From positions 62,001-126,000 of the forward strand of contig NZ_CANMZM010000003.1 in NCBI RefSeq assembly GCF_947502395.1: DNA of 64,000 nucleotides, written 5' to 3'. Below the pieces are notes generated by a model. It saw nothing but the letters and a program-made list of their open reading frames with translations, was not told the DNA's origin and searched no databases. Shown one piece after another: positions 19,205-27,604 of this stretch; within the stretch, counting starts at the first letter, position 1; every line of letters begins with the position of its first letter. Position numbers and translations under genes: made by a program. The stretch is from an uncultured Erythrobacter sp. (lineage in GTDB: Bacteria > Pseudomonadota > Alphaproteobacteria > Sphingomonadales > Sphingomonadaceae).

Positions 19205-19247
19205 GCGGCCCGCCTCCATCATAGGAGCGCGGGCCGCGTCTGTTTCT
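19205..19247 (+). terminator. Hairpin after rpmJ
   Basis: Perfect 9-bp stem GCGGCCCGC (19205-19213) with GCGGGCCGC (19229-19237), followed by GTCTGTTTCT. The T tract is poor, but the stem is strong and lies between rpmJ and the HAD gene. Confidence 0.55.
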
Positions 19248-19276
19248 AGCTGCCAAGATGATTGAGGGGCGCACAC

Positions 19277-19879
19277 GTGACGAAAGCTGTTGTGTTCGAT
19301 GTGGGCCGGGTCTTGTTTGGCTGGCAATTGCGTGCGCTGTTTGGGAAGATCATTGATGATCAGGCGGAACTAGATTGGTTTATCGCCAATGTGATCACCG
19401 AAGAATGGCACTTTCAGCATGATCGTGGCCGCTCTTTGGACGATATGGTTCCCGAACGGATCGCTGAATTTCCCAGATTTGAAGCAGAAATCCTTGCCTA
19501 TCGGGATCGCTTCAATGAGACAGTCACAGGCCCGGTTGCAGGCGTGCACGATCTTGTACGCGGCCTGCACCGTGAAGGTGTGCCGCTGTTCTGCCTCACT
19601 AATTTTGGGCACGAGTTTTGGGAGGGCTTTCGGCCGACTGAACCGATCTTTGACTTGTTCGAAGACATCATCGTGTCCGGCACAGAGCAAGTCGCGAAGC
19701 CTGAGGCGCGGATATATGAGATCGTTGAAGAACGTTCAGGCCTTAATGGCTCTGATTTATTCTTCACCGATGACAACCCTGCCAACATTGAAGCTGCGCG
19801 AAAGCGCGGCTGGGACGCGCATTTGTTCACCGACGCTGACGCTCTGAACACACAGTTGAGTAACACCGGGCTCCTTTAA
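19277..19879 (+). CDS. HAD family hydrolase
   Basis: 200 residues from the GTG at 19277, preceded by GAGGGG six bases upstream; the TTG at 19262 overlaps that site and is less likely. The nucleophile motif reads F-D-V-G-R-V-L-F-G-W (D-x-G-x-V-L), as in the HAD group related to epoxide hydrolase N-termini and YihX-like sugar phosphatases. Motif II is L-T-N-F, motif III Lys is in V-A-K-P-E-A and motif IV is F-F-T-D-D-N. Probably a small-molecule phosphatase; the substrate is unknown. Confidence 0.85.
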   Translation: MTKAVVFDVGRVLFGWQLRALFGKIIDDQAELDWFIANVITEEWHFQHDRGRSLDDMVPERIAEFPRFEAEILAYRDRFNETVTGPVAGVHDLVRGLHREGVPLFCLTNFGHEFWEGFRPTEPIFDLFEDIIVSGTEQVAKPEARIYEIVEERSGLNGSDLFFTDDNPANIEAARKRGWDAHLFTDADALNTQLSNTGLL

Positions 19880-19903
19880 TTGCGCGCCATTGATCGCACA
19901 TAA

Positions 19904-19956
19904 AAAAGCCCCGGCGCGCAGTTGGGGAATTGCGCTACCGGGGCCTTCAGTTTTGC
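19904..19956 (+). terminator. Hairpin terminator after HAD gene
   Basis: Outer stem GCCCCGG with CCGGGGC, and inside it GCGCA with TGCGC. It is flanked by AAAAAA on the left and a T-rich CAGTTTTG on the right, so it could work in both directions. It is the last element before the minus-strand CC_3452 gene. Confidence 0.65.
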
Positions 19957-20050
19957 CCGTGTGGAGAAGCGGGCCCTTGCGATTCAGGTCACACCTGCGG
20001 GTACTTTGGGGAAAGGCGTGACCTAAAACTCGATTAAGAGGGTGTCCGGC

Positions 20051-20392
20051 TTAATTGCCGTTGCAGCGTGCGAGCTTGTCTTCTGGCAGTGCTTCACCGT
20101 CAGCAGTAAAGCCTTTGATCTCGCCGAATTCGCGTGAAAGGCCACGGCAAATCCGCGAAGCACGTGACGAGCCTTTATTGGCGACGCAGGTTGTACCCTG
20201 ACAGGCCCATGCAACACCACCAGCAACAGCACGGTTGTCTTCAGCGGGCTGAGCCAGCTGTGCGGTGTAGTAAGGGCCGCTGTCGGCCATTGCAGGGGTC
20301 GCGGAGGTAGCAACACCGAAGGTTAGGCCGGTGTAAACGAGAGCCGAAGCAAATACTGCGAGACGGCCGGTACGCGGGATAGAGAGGGTCAT
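20051..20392 (-). CDS. CC_3452 family secreted protein
   Basis: 113 residues. A signal peptide (hydrophobic about 11-32, cleavage near A-M-A-D) is followed by a short domain with A-W-A-C-Q-G-T-T-C-V-A, S-R-I-C-R-G-L-S-R-E-F-G and a terminal L-A-R-C-N. Four cysteines could form two disulfides in the periplasm. The pattern matches the CC_3452 family found in Caulobacter and sphingomonads, function unknown. It diverges from an HxlR regulator across an operator-rich 212-bp region. Confidence 0.8.
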   Translation of the reverse strand: MTLSIPRTGRLAVFASALVYTGLTFGVATSATPAMADSGPYYTAQLAQPAEDNRAVAGGVAWACQGTTCVANKGSSRASRICRGLSREFGEIKGFTADGEALPEDKLARCNGN

Positions 20393-20442
20393 TTCGTTTT
20401 CCTTCTGATAGTGCCTGGAAGGTCATCATGTTGCGAAGCACA

Positions 20443-20547
20443 GTTTCGATTCGAAACCAGTTGCGAATCACTACCTATGTGATTAGGTTTCAGGTTGCAA
20501 CTAGAAACTGAAATTTTTTTCGAAGCCTTTTTCAGCTTCGTTTCAGT
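20443..20547. promoter_or_regulatory. Operator cluster between CC_3452 and HxlR genes
   Basis: Several symmetric sites are packed here: a perfect 15-bp palindrome GTTTCGATTCGAAAC (20443-20457), a 22-bp imperfect palindrome with GTTTC and GAAAC ends around GGTTGCAACT (20487-20508), and a nested inverted repeat ACTGAAA/TTTCAGT with CGAAGC/GCTTCG inside (20507-20547). Two direct repeats TTGCGAA(G/T)CAC start at 20431 and 20461. They are probably bound by the divergent HxlR protein, which is inferred. Confidence 0.5.
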
Positions 20548-20604
20548 GATGATTTGGCGAATTACGCAAGGTCGGTTAGAAAGGTTGCACGAGAAGGACT
20601 GATT

Positions 20605-21156
20605 ATGGGCGAAATTAGAGAACCACTGCGCGAGTTGATCGACTGCGGCCTGCCGCAAGCATTGGAAGTGATGGGCGAACGCTGGGCGTTTATGATCCTG
20701 CGGGCGAGCTTTAACGGGCTTCATCACTTTGAAGAGTTCTTGAGTGAACTCGGGATCGCGCGGAACATCCTTTCAAACCGACTCGCAAAGCTGGTTGAAC
20801 ACGGCATCCTTAGGCGCGAGCCTTGCGCCGATGACCGTCGCAAAATCGAGTATCGCCTGACGGAGAAAGGCTTTGACCTCCTGCCTGCGATGATTGCTCT
20901 TCGCCAATGGGGCCAGAAATATGCCCACGAGCCAGTGCTCGAAGATCCGGTTCTCGTGGACGAGCAGGACCGCCTGCCGATCGGGCCGGTATCAATGCTA
21001 TCGCATGATGGCCGCGTGCTTGACCATCAAGGCCTCAATATGATTCGCCGTGCCGACATTGGACGGCGCGCGGATGGCACAATCGCCACATTGGCTGGCG
21101 AAATCGGCTACGATGACGTTGTTGATCTGTCTTCTGTCAAAAGGGCCGCCCGATAG
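20605..21156 (+). CDS. HxlR family transcriptional regulator
   Basis: 183 residues from the ATG at 20605, which has AGAAGGA seven bases upstream; an upstream TTG (20554) would add 17 residues. The winged helix matches HxlR: L-E-V-M-G-E-R-W-A-F-M-I-L-R, then F-N-G-L-H-H-F-E-E-F, I-A-R-N-I-L-S-N-R-L, and R-R-K-I-E-Y-R-L-T-E-K-G. The C-terminal roughly 70 residues beyond the wing are an extension whose role is not clear. It is likely to autoregulate and control the divergent secreted protein gene. Confidence 0.88.
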   Translation: MGEIREPLRELIDCGLPQALEVMGERWAFMILRASFNGLHHFEEFLSELGIARNILSNRLAKLVEHGILRREPCADDRRKIEYRLTEKGFDLLPAMIALRQWGQKYAHEPVLEDPVLVDEQDRLPIGPVSMLSHDGRVLDHQGLNMIRRADIGRRADGTIATLAGEIGYDDVVDLSSVKRAAR

Positions 21157-21330
21157 TTGTTTGCGTCCTGAATGATGGTGTGCCTTAGGACCGTCTAGGT
21201 GCACTGTCGTCATTCATAAGAATTCTGCGGACTTAGCGGTGGCTGCATCTGGCGGCTGACACGCGTCTGATCTAGCGAGAGGGTTCCTTTCTTCGCCCTC
21301 CGTTCGCCTTCCTTTTGGACGCCTCCTGCT

Positions 21331-23169
21331 TTGACCGCGACCCTTGATCCCGCAATTGCCGATACATCCGGCGCGCCTCTGCCCGGCGGCGTGTACGATG
21401 TGCTGCGCCGGACCTTTGGCTTTGACGGCTTTAGGGGGATGCAAGAACGGGTAATCGCCCGCATTTTGGATGGTGAGCATACACTTGCTTTGATGCCAAC
21501 AGGGGCGGGCAAGTCGCTTTGTTATCAGATACCTGCTCTGACACTGAACGGGACGGCGATTGTCATCTCTCCCCTAATCGCGCTTATGCATGATCAAATC
21601 AGAGCAGCGCGCGCAGTCGGTATTCGCGCCGCCTCTTTGACTTCGGTTGATGCGGATCAAGCCGAAACAGTTCAAGCTCTGCGAAACGGTGAGCTAGACC
21701 TCCTTTATGTTGCCCCAGAGCGAGCGAACACTTCGGGCTTTCAATCGCTCTTATCTCAGGTGCAGATTGGGTTGTTCGCGATTGATGAAGCGCACTGCGT
21801 TTCGGAATGGGGGCACGATTTCCGCCCCGACTATCGGGCCTTGCGCGAAATGTTGGACCGGTTTGGCGATGTGCCACGCTTGGCTCTCACCGCGACCGCC
21901 GATGAAGTCACACGTGAGGATATCCTCAAACAGCTTGGCATTGCGCCTGAGGGGTTGATCAAAGCCGGCTTCGACCGGCCTAACATCCGATATTCGATTG
22001 CACCGCGCGCCAATCAGGCAAAGCAGATCGCCGATGTGATCGTGAAAACGCCCGGCGCTGGGATCGTCTATGCGACCAGTCGCAAAGGTACAGAGGATTT
22101 GGCCGCAAAGCTTGCCTCCACTGGCAGGCCTGTTCGCGCTTATCATGCGGGGCTTCCGCCAGAACAGCGTGCCGCAACGCAGGCCGAATTCGTGCAGTCA
22201 GAAGACATGGTGATGGTGGCCACAATTGCCTTTGGCATGGGGATCGACAAACCCGATGTACGCTTTGTGATCCACGCAGGACTGCCAAAGTCGATAGAGG
22301 CTTACTATCAAGAAACGGGCCGCGCTGGGCGTGATGGCGATCCGGCGGCAGCACATATGTTCTGGGGCGCAAGCGATTTTGCCAAAGCGCGCCTGTGGCT
22401 AAGCGATGTCGACGAAGCGCGAATGCCAAGCGAACGAGCGCGTTTGAATGCGCTGGCAGGGCTTGTCGAAAGCGCCCAATGTCGCAGGCAATTGCTGCTG
22501 AAGCATTTCGGCGATGATTTGCGAGAACCTTGCGGCAATTGTGATCGGTGTATGGAACCGCCCCAAGTGGTGGACGTGACGGAACTTGCGCAAAAACTGC
22601 TCTCGGCCGTTTACCGGACCGGACAGAGTTTTGGCATGGGTCATATTGAACGGGTTCTGCTTGGACGCGATGAGTCCCGCGTCATCCAACGCGGCCATGA
22701 CAAATTGTCGGTGTTCGGCATCGTCGGAAGCCTTGATGCACCGCTTTTGAAACCGGTGATGCGGTTTTGTACAGCCCACGAAATGCTTGTGACGACTGAA
22801 CATGGCGGATTGGCGCTAGGGCTGGAGGCAAGGGCGGTTCTCAAAGGCGACAGGGCTGTTGTGATCGCAGAGCCTCCCAAAACGAAGCGGCGCAAAGGTT
22901 CTGGCGGGGGCTCACGGGGGGCGGGCGCCATCCCTAACCCGGTTGGCGATCCTTTGTTCGATGCCCTGCGCGCGCGGCGAGGCGAGCTTGCCAAGGAACA
23001 CGGGGTTCCTGCCTACATTATCTTCCACGACAGCGTTCTTCGTGCCATGGCCGCCTTTGTACCCCAAACCTTAAGTGAAATTGGTGGGCTTCAAGGTGTG
23101 GGCGAAAAGAAGCTCGACACTTGGGGGCCGGACTTTCTTGAGGTCCTGCGCGAACACGCCTCGAGTTAG
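21331..23169 (+). CDS. recQ: ATP-dependent DNA helicase RecQ
   Basis: 612 residues. Walker A is M-P-T-G-A-G-K-S, the DEAH box and aromatic-rich loop read I-D-E-A-H-C-V-S-E-W-G-H-D-F-R-P, and motif VI is Q-E-T-G-R-A-G-R-D-G. A zinc cluster follows (C-R-R-Q-L and C-G-N-C-D-R-C), then the RQC winged helix and a C-terminal HRDC domain. It unwinds DNA 3' to 5' in recombination repair. The start is a TTG, as no ATG precedes the Walker region. The TAG stop interlocks with the convergent gene in TTAG. Confidence 0.96.
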   Translation: MTATLDPAIADTSGAPLPGGVYDVLRRTFGFDGFRGMQERVIARILDGEHTLALMPTGAGKSLCYQIPALTLNGTAIVISPLIALMHDQIRAARAVGIRAASLTSVDADQAETVQALRNGELDLLYVAPERANTSGFQSLLSQVQIGLFAIDEAHCVSEWGHDFRPDYRALREMLDRFGDVPRLALTATADEVTREDILKQLGIAPEGLIKAGFDRPNIRYSIAPRANQAKQIADVIVKTPGAGIVYATSRKGTEDLAAKLASTGRPVRAYHAGLPPEQRAATQAEFVQSEDMVMVATIAFGMGIDKPDVRFVIHAGLPKSIEAYYQETGRAGRDGDPAAAHMFWGASDFAKARLWLSDVDEARMPSERARLNALAGLVESAQCRRQLLLKHFGDDLREPCGNCDRCMEPPQVVDVTELAQKLLSAVYRTGQSFGMGHIERVLLGRDESRVIQRGHDKLSVFGIVGSLDAPLLKPVMRFCTAHEMLVTTEHGGLALGLEARAVLKGDRAVVIAEPPKTKRRKGSGGGSRGAGAIPNPVGDPLFDALRARRGELAKEHGVPAYIIFHDSVLRAMAAFVPQTLSEIGGLQGVGEKKLDTWGPDFLEVLREHASS

Positions 23170-23840
23170 ACTGATGTGATAGGTACGCCGGGGCGATACG
23201 AAGTGGTAAGCTTTTCCGCCAGATCGCGGGTCAGTCGCATGTTAAGCGCATTGCCAAGATTCGGGTGCTTTACGCTCAATTTGCGCAAGTGATCCCAATC
23301 CCAAGCCACATATCGAACACCCGGAGGCGCGGTGACGGTTGCAGAGGCTTTGCTGTCCAAGACGAAGCTGATCTCGCCCACGAAGTTTCCGGCAGGCAGG
23401 CCAAATCGCTGGCTCTCCTTCTCGACCACGGCGTCTCCTTCGAAGATGTAGTACAGCGTGCTGGAAGGCGAGTTTTCCTGGGTCAGGAGATTGCCTTCTG
23501 CTTTGCTCACAGTAATCCAATCCGCACATTTGAGGGCTCGCCGGAACTGACCTGGTGTCAGTGTCTCGAAAGCCTCGTACAGCGCTTTCTCATCGTCAGA
23601 CATGCGCATGGTGGTGCGCTCTAGAATGATCTGGCCCAGCACCCAGAAATTGACCGCGATCATCAAAAGGCTCGTGATGATGGCACCCCACAAAGGGCCG
23701 ACCGCAAAGTAGTAGGCAATGTAAACGAAGGACGAGACTGCGATCAAAACGCGCAACTTCAGCTCATCGCGAATGGCGTAGCCAATCAGCAAAAGGCCAG
23801 CGCCCAGATAGATCAGCAGTTCGGGGTCAAAAATACTCAT
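23166..23840 (-). CDS. Popeye-like cyclic-nucleotide-binding membrane protein
   Basis: 224 residues. Three N-terminal membrane helices (about 7-24, 29-46, 48-72) precede a cyclic-nucleotide-binding beta-roll (about 95-205) with Y-Y-I-F-E-G-D, G-N-F-V-G-E-I-S-F-V and A-T-V-T-A. This is the architecture of bacterial Popeye-domain proteins. A ligand such as cAMP is possible, but the usual G-E-L-A-L-x-x-x-x-R-A-A phosphate cassette is replaced by G-E-I-S-F-V, so binding is uncertain. It is convergent with recQ, sharing TTAG. Confidence 0.78.
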   Translation of the reverse strand: MSIFDPELLIYLGAGLLLIGYAIRDELKLRVLIAVSSFVYIAYYFAVGPLWGAIITSLLMIAVNFWVLGQIILERTTMRMSDDEKALYEAFETLTPGQFRRALKCADWITVSKAEGNLLTQENSPSSTLYYIFEGDAVVEKESQRFGLPAGNFVGEISFVLDSKASATVTAPPGVRYVAWDWDHLRKLSVKHPNLGNALNMRLTRDLAEKLTTSYRPGVPITSV

Positions 23841-23874
23841 GGTTCAGATATTTACGCGCCATGACCTGGCAATA

Positions 23875-25371
23875 TCAAGGCGCGCGCATCTTTTGCCGGT
23901 AAGATAAAGCCTCTGCGATATGAGGGCGTCTGACCGTTTGCGTGCCGGCTAAATCTGCAACCGTGCGTGCGACGCGAAGCACGCGGGTGTAGCTTCTGGC
24001 CGATAGGCGCAGCTTTTCCGCTGCTCTCATTAGCAATGCTCGGCCTTCCTCATCTGGTCCTGCATGGGTTTCCAGCGCATCGCCTTCAAGTTCAGCGTTG
24101 GAGCGGACACCGCGTGACCCTGCATGGGCTCTTGCCGCGGCAACGCGGGAGGCTACTTCGGCGCTCCCTTCGGCAGGTGGGGGAAGGGTGAGGTCAACCG
24201 CGCTCACCGCGGCGACATCGACGTGCAAATCAATCCGGTCGAGCAGCGGTCCAGATAGGCGCGATTGATAATCGCCCATACAGCGCGGATAGCGGTTGCA
24301 GTTCTGCATCGGATCGCCTGCATAGCCGCATCGGCATGGGTTCATCGCGGCAATAAGCTGTACCCTCGCCGGGAAGGTCACATGGGCATTGGCCCGTGCG
24401 ACATCGACCTGGCCGGTCTCCAGTGGTTGCCTCAATGAATCGAGTACTGGGCGTTGAAACTCGGGTAGCTCGTCAAGGAACAATACGCCCAGATGAGCGA
24501 GGCTGATTTCTCCGGGCCGAACTTTGAGCCCGCCCCCGGTGAGCGCGGCCATGCTGGCTGAATGATGCGGGGCACGGAACGGTCGTGCGCGGCTGATCTG
24601 GCCCGCTTCTAAAGTTCCCGCCACCGATTGTACCATGGAGACTTCCAGAGCTTCGGTCGGTGTAAGGTCGGGCAATATCCCTGGCAAGCAAGACGCAAGC
24701 AAGCTTTTGCCTGATCCCGGCGGCCCCGCCATCAGCAGATTGTGCCCACCTGCCGCCGCGATTTCCAAAGCGCGCTTGGCAGTCTCTTGTCCTTTCACTT
24801 GCCGGAGGTCAGTAGCAAATGGGGTCTCATCGACCTCGCCACGAGGAGGTTCATCGAGAACGACATCGCCTTTGAGATGGTCCAATAGAGTGCTCAGGTC
24901 GCGCGGAGCCAACACTGGTACGCCGCTTGCCCACTTTGCTTCGGACCCTTGCGCGGCGGGGCAAATCAATCCGGTTTCCTCACCGCTCGCGTAAAGCGCC
25001 GCGATTAATACTCCGGGCGAGGGTACAATCCTACCATCAAGCGACAGCTCACCCACCGCAATCCAGTCATTGAGTTGTTCCGAATCGGTCACCCCCATTG
25101 CGGCAAGCAGTGCCAAAGCGATTGGCAAATCGTAATGCGAGCCGTCTTTGGGCAGGTCGGCGGGCGATAAGTTAATGGTGATCCGCTTGGGCGGCATCGC
25201 AAGGCCCATCGCGGAAAGTGCTGCCTGCACCCTCTCGCGGCTTTCGCTCACCGCTTTGTCCGGCAAACCCACTATGGTGAAGCGCGGTAAGCCCGGGGCC
25301 ACCTGGCATTGAACTTCAACGCCCCGCGCCTCTAGGCCCAGGTAAGCAACCGTGCGAATGAGTGCGACCAA
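23875..25371 (-). CDS. comM: ComM / YifB family AAA+ ATPase
   Basis: 498 residues. An N-terminal Lon-protease-like domain (F-T-I-V-G-L-P-D-K-A-V-S-E-S-R-E-R-V) is followed by the Mg-chelatase AAA+ core with Walker A G-P-P-G-S-G-K-S and Walker B V-L-F-L-D-E-L-P-E-F, then C-R-C-G-Y and the C-terminal Mg_chelatase_C region. ComM is a hexameric helicase that promotes branch migration during natural transformation and recombination. Length and motifs are complete. No other competence genes are in the window. Confidence 0.93.
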   Translation of the reverse strand: MVALIRTVAYLGLEARGVEVQCQVAPGLPRFTIVGLPDKAVSESRERVQAALSAMGLAMPPKRITINLSPADLPKDGSHYDLPIALALLAAMGVTDSEQLNDWIAVGELSLDGRIVPSPGVLIAALYASGEETGLICPAAQGSEAKWASGVPVLAPRDLSTLLDHLKGDVVLDEPPRGEVDETPFATDLRQVKGQETAKRALEIAAAGGHNLLMAGPPGSGKSLLASCLPGILPDLTPTEALEVSMVQSVAGTLEAGQISRARPFRAPHHSASMAALTGGGLKVRPGEISLAHLGVLFLDELPEFQRPVLDSLRQPLETGQVDVARANAHVTFPARVQLIAAMNPCRCGYAGDPMQNCNRYPRCMGDYQSRLSGPLLDRIDLHVDVAAVSAVDLTLPPPAEGSAEVASRVAAARAHAGSRGVRSNAELEGDALETHAGPDEEGRALLMRAAEKLRLSARSYTRVLRVARTVADLAGTQTVRRPHIAEALSYRQKMRAP

Positions 25372-25530
25372 CGCGCAATCCCCCCAACAATTTGCACCCG
25401 GCGTAACCCGATGGGGTCTTTACTGAAGGGTAAACACTTTCTTGTCGAGTGACTTGGTGCGACTACGCAAGGAATTTGCAAGCATAAACGTTGGCGGTTC
25501 GTGAACGAGCCACGGCATAATTTTGCAGGC

Positions 25531-26568
25531 ATGAAAAGAATTGCCGCATTCCTGGCTGCTATGCAGCTTGCCCTCGTTTCCAGCCCGCTTTTGGCGCAGG
25601 GTTTTGCAACCCTAGGCATGGAAAACAACTCGGGTAGCTATCGCACGGTAACTACCCAAAGCTGGGTCGAGGAATGGGATCCGGTTCAAGGGCGATGGGT
25701 CAAAGTTGCCGATGATGAAGTGCGAGTAAGTGATGAAACACTGCCTACCGTCGTAACTACAATCGTCGATGGCAAGAAGGTGTCCGAAATTCGCAGCGCT
25801 GCGCGTTATGCACGGCCTGCCCCCAGAAATCGGCCTTCGATGGCGCGAGCGCAATTCGGGCCGTTTGTTGTCGTCAGCCCAAGTGTTGCCCAGATGGTCG
25901 GCTCGACTAACGACCGCTCGCCGCACGATTTCGAGGCCATGCTTCGCGAGTTTCCGGGCATCGAAACGCTCGAAATGGTCGAAGCACCGGGCACCAGCAA
26001 TGACATCGCCAATCTCGCTGTAGGCCGGAAGATACGCGAGGCTGGCATCAGCACGCATGTCCCGCGTCGCGGTTCTGTGCGTTCGGGCGCTGTGGAGCTG
26101 TTCCTTGCGGGCGAATCTCGTTCGATTGAAGATGGTGCGACATTCGCAGTGCATTCCTGGCTCGACAATCACGGGCGCGAGGCGGATGATTTTGCCGCCA
26201 ACCACCCAGCGCATCGACTGTATCTCGACTATTATGTCGAAATGGGAATGAGCGAGAACCAAGCGCACGCCTTTTATGCGATGACCAATTCCGTACCCCA
26301 TGCAAGCGCCCGTTGGCTTGATGCCGTTGAGATGCGCGGCTGGATTGCCCCCCAGACCGTGGCACCCAATCGGTACGCGGTGCGCAAAATGCCCAGAATT
26401 TGCGCGTTTTGTGAGAATGTTCGTGCCAGTCTGGCCGAGACCAACGCTCGTATTGCAGAGATGAATTGGGAGCCTATTTCGGTTGAAACGACGAATCCTG
26501 CCATCAACTACGGTGATCTAACGAAGGTGCGGCTCTCTTGGTCAGGCATGTCTTTGCTTGACTCATGA
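25531..26568 (+). CDS. ClpP/crotonase-fold periplasmic protein (COG3904-like)
   Basis: 345 residues from the ATG at 25531, giving a clear signal peptide (M-K-R-I-A-A-F-L-A to L-L-A-Q-G). The segment from G-I-E-T-L-E-M through G-R-K-I-R-E-A-G-I-S-T-H-V-P, R-S-G-A-V-E-L-F-L-A-G and F-A-V-H-S-W follows the strand order of COG3904 periplasmic ClpP-like proteins; the Ser of R-S-G-A and the His of V-H-S-W could be catalytic. The N-terminal 100 residues are unassigned. The family is uncharacterised; peptidase activity is not established. A GTG at 25501 would bypass the signal peptide. Confidence 0.65.
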   Translation: MKRIAAFLAAMQLALVSSPLLAQGFATLGMENNSGSYRTVTTQSWVEEWDPVQGRWVKVADDEVRVSDETLPTVVTTIVDGKKVSEIRSAARYARPAPRNRPSMARAQFGPFVVVSPSVAQMVGSTNDRSPHDFEAMLREFPGIETLEMVEAPGTSNDIANLAVGRKIREAGISTHVPRRGSVRSGAVELFLAGESRSIEDGATFAVHSWLDNHGREADDFAANHPAHRLYLDYYVEMGMSENQAHAFYAMTNSVPHASARWLDAVEMRGWIAPQTVAPNRYAVRKMPRICAFCENVRASLAETNARIAEMNWEPISVETTNPAINYGDLTKVRLSWSGMSLLDS

Positions 26569-26692
26569 CGCGCTTTTCCATAGTTGCGCGGCGCTAATCG
26601 GACCGCTTGTTTCTAAGGGGTCAAATCCGGTTGCTTTCACTTCTCCTCATTGAGAACTTTGTGAAGGTGCCAAGCAATTATTCGAGGACGAA

Positions 26693-26827
26693 ATGAAGCG
26701 GACTTTCCAGCCTAGCAATCTTGTGCGTGCCCGTCGCCACGGCTTCTTTGCACGCAAAGCAACTCCGGGTGGCCGCAAGGTCATCCGTGCGCGTCGCAAG
26801 CGCGGCCGCAAAAGCCTTTCGGCTTAA
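26693..26827 (+). CDS. rpmH: Ribosomal protein bL34
   Basis: 44 residues: [18 protein letters not shown], then [16 protein letters not shown]. This is the universal bL34 signature. GAGGACGAA precedes the ATG. It heads the rpmH-rnpA-yidD-yidC block, with a 99-nt gap to rnpA. Confidence 0.97.
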   Translation: MKRTFQPSNLVRARRHGFFARKATPGGRKVIRARRKRGRKSLSA

Positions 26828-26926
26828 CCCTTTCCCCGCGTGTGCGATTGAGGGCACGCGACAAGCAAATAGCCATGCGGCTAAGCGGGCTCCCAATGGG
26901 GGCCCGTATGCGTTATTGGGCCAGCC

Positions 26927-27328
26927 ATGATCCAGCAGCCATTGCCTAGAGTTCTGACCAAGCGGGCGGACTTTGTTGCTGCCAATAAGGGGTTGAGAAA
27001 CGCGCGCGCCGGCTTTGTCTTGCTAACCCGCCCCAATGAAGGCTTCGGCATGCGTTATGGCATCACTGTTACCAAGAAGATCGGCAATGCAGTGGTTCGC
27101 AACCGCATGAAGCGCCGGCTTCGTGAGCTATTGCGTGCCGCGCTCCCCAAGTCAGGACTCGCGAATCACGATCATGTTTTGATCGGTCGCGCTGGTGGAG
27201 TTGAGCGCGATTTCACCACATTGGCCGAGGAACTTGGCAAGGCGCTCACTCGCGCACGAGCAGGTCAGGGTGACCGACCAAGGCATCGACGCCCCCGTCG
27301 AAACAGCGGCGAAAAACCGAGAAAATGA
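26927..27328 (+). CDS. rnpA: Ribonuclease P protein component
   Basis: 133 residues with the [11 protein letters not shown] signature helix of RnpA. The protein helps the RNase P RNA bind pre-tRNA leaders. The C-terminal tail is very basic ([17 protein letters not shown]). Its stop overlaps the yidD start at 27325, indicating coupling, as in the classic rpmH-rnpA-yidD-yidC arrangement. Confidence 0.95.
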   Translation: MIQQPLPRVLTKRADFVAANKGLRNARAGFVLLTRPNEGFGMRYGITVTKKIGNAVVRNRMKRRLRELLRAALPKSGLANHDHVLIGRAGGVERDFTTLAEELGKALTRARAGQGDRPRHRRPRRNSGEKPRK

Positions 27329-27534
27329 AATACATCCTCATCTTTTTGGCCAAAGCTTGGCAGCTCGGGCCCTCGCTGATCCTGCCACCCACATGCCGCT
27401 ATTCGCCTTCTTGCAGCCAGTACATGATTGAGGCGGTCCAGAAACATGGGGCCATCAAGGGTGGATGGTTGGGAATAAAGCGTATAGGGCGCTGCCATCC
27501 TTGGGGTGGTCATGGCCATGACCCGGTGCCGTAG
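27325..27534 (+). CDS. yidD: Membrane protein insertion efficiency factor YidD
   Basis: 69 residues with the family signature [12 protein letters not shown] and [14 protein letters not shown]. YidD is a small inner-membrane-associated protein that aids insertion with YidC. It overlaps rnpA by 4 nt and lies 70 nt before yidC. Confidence 0.95.
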   Translation: MKYILIFLAKAWQLGPSLILPPTCRYSPSCSQYMIEAVQKHGAIKGGWLGIKRIGRCHPWGGHGHDPVP

Positions 27535-27604
27535 AGGCACTTGGTTTGGGCGGTGTCATACCTATATAACACACTTCGGATAGCAATCACTTAAGGCGTA
27601 ACTC

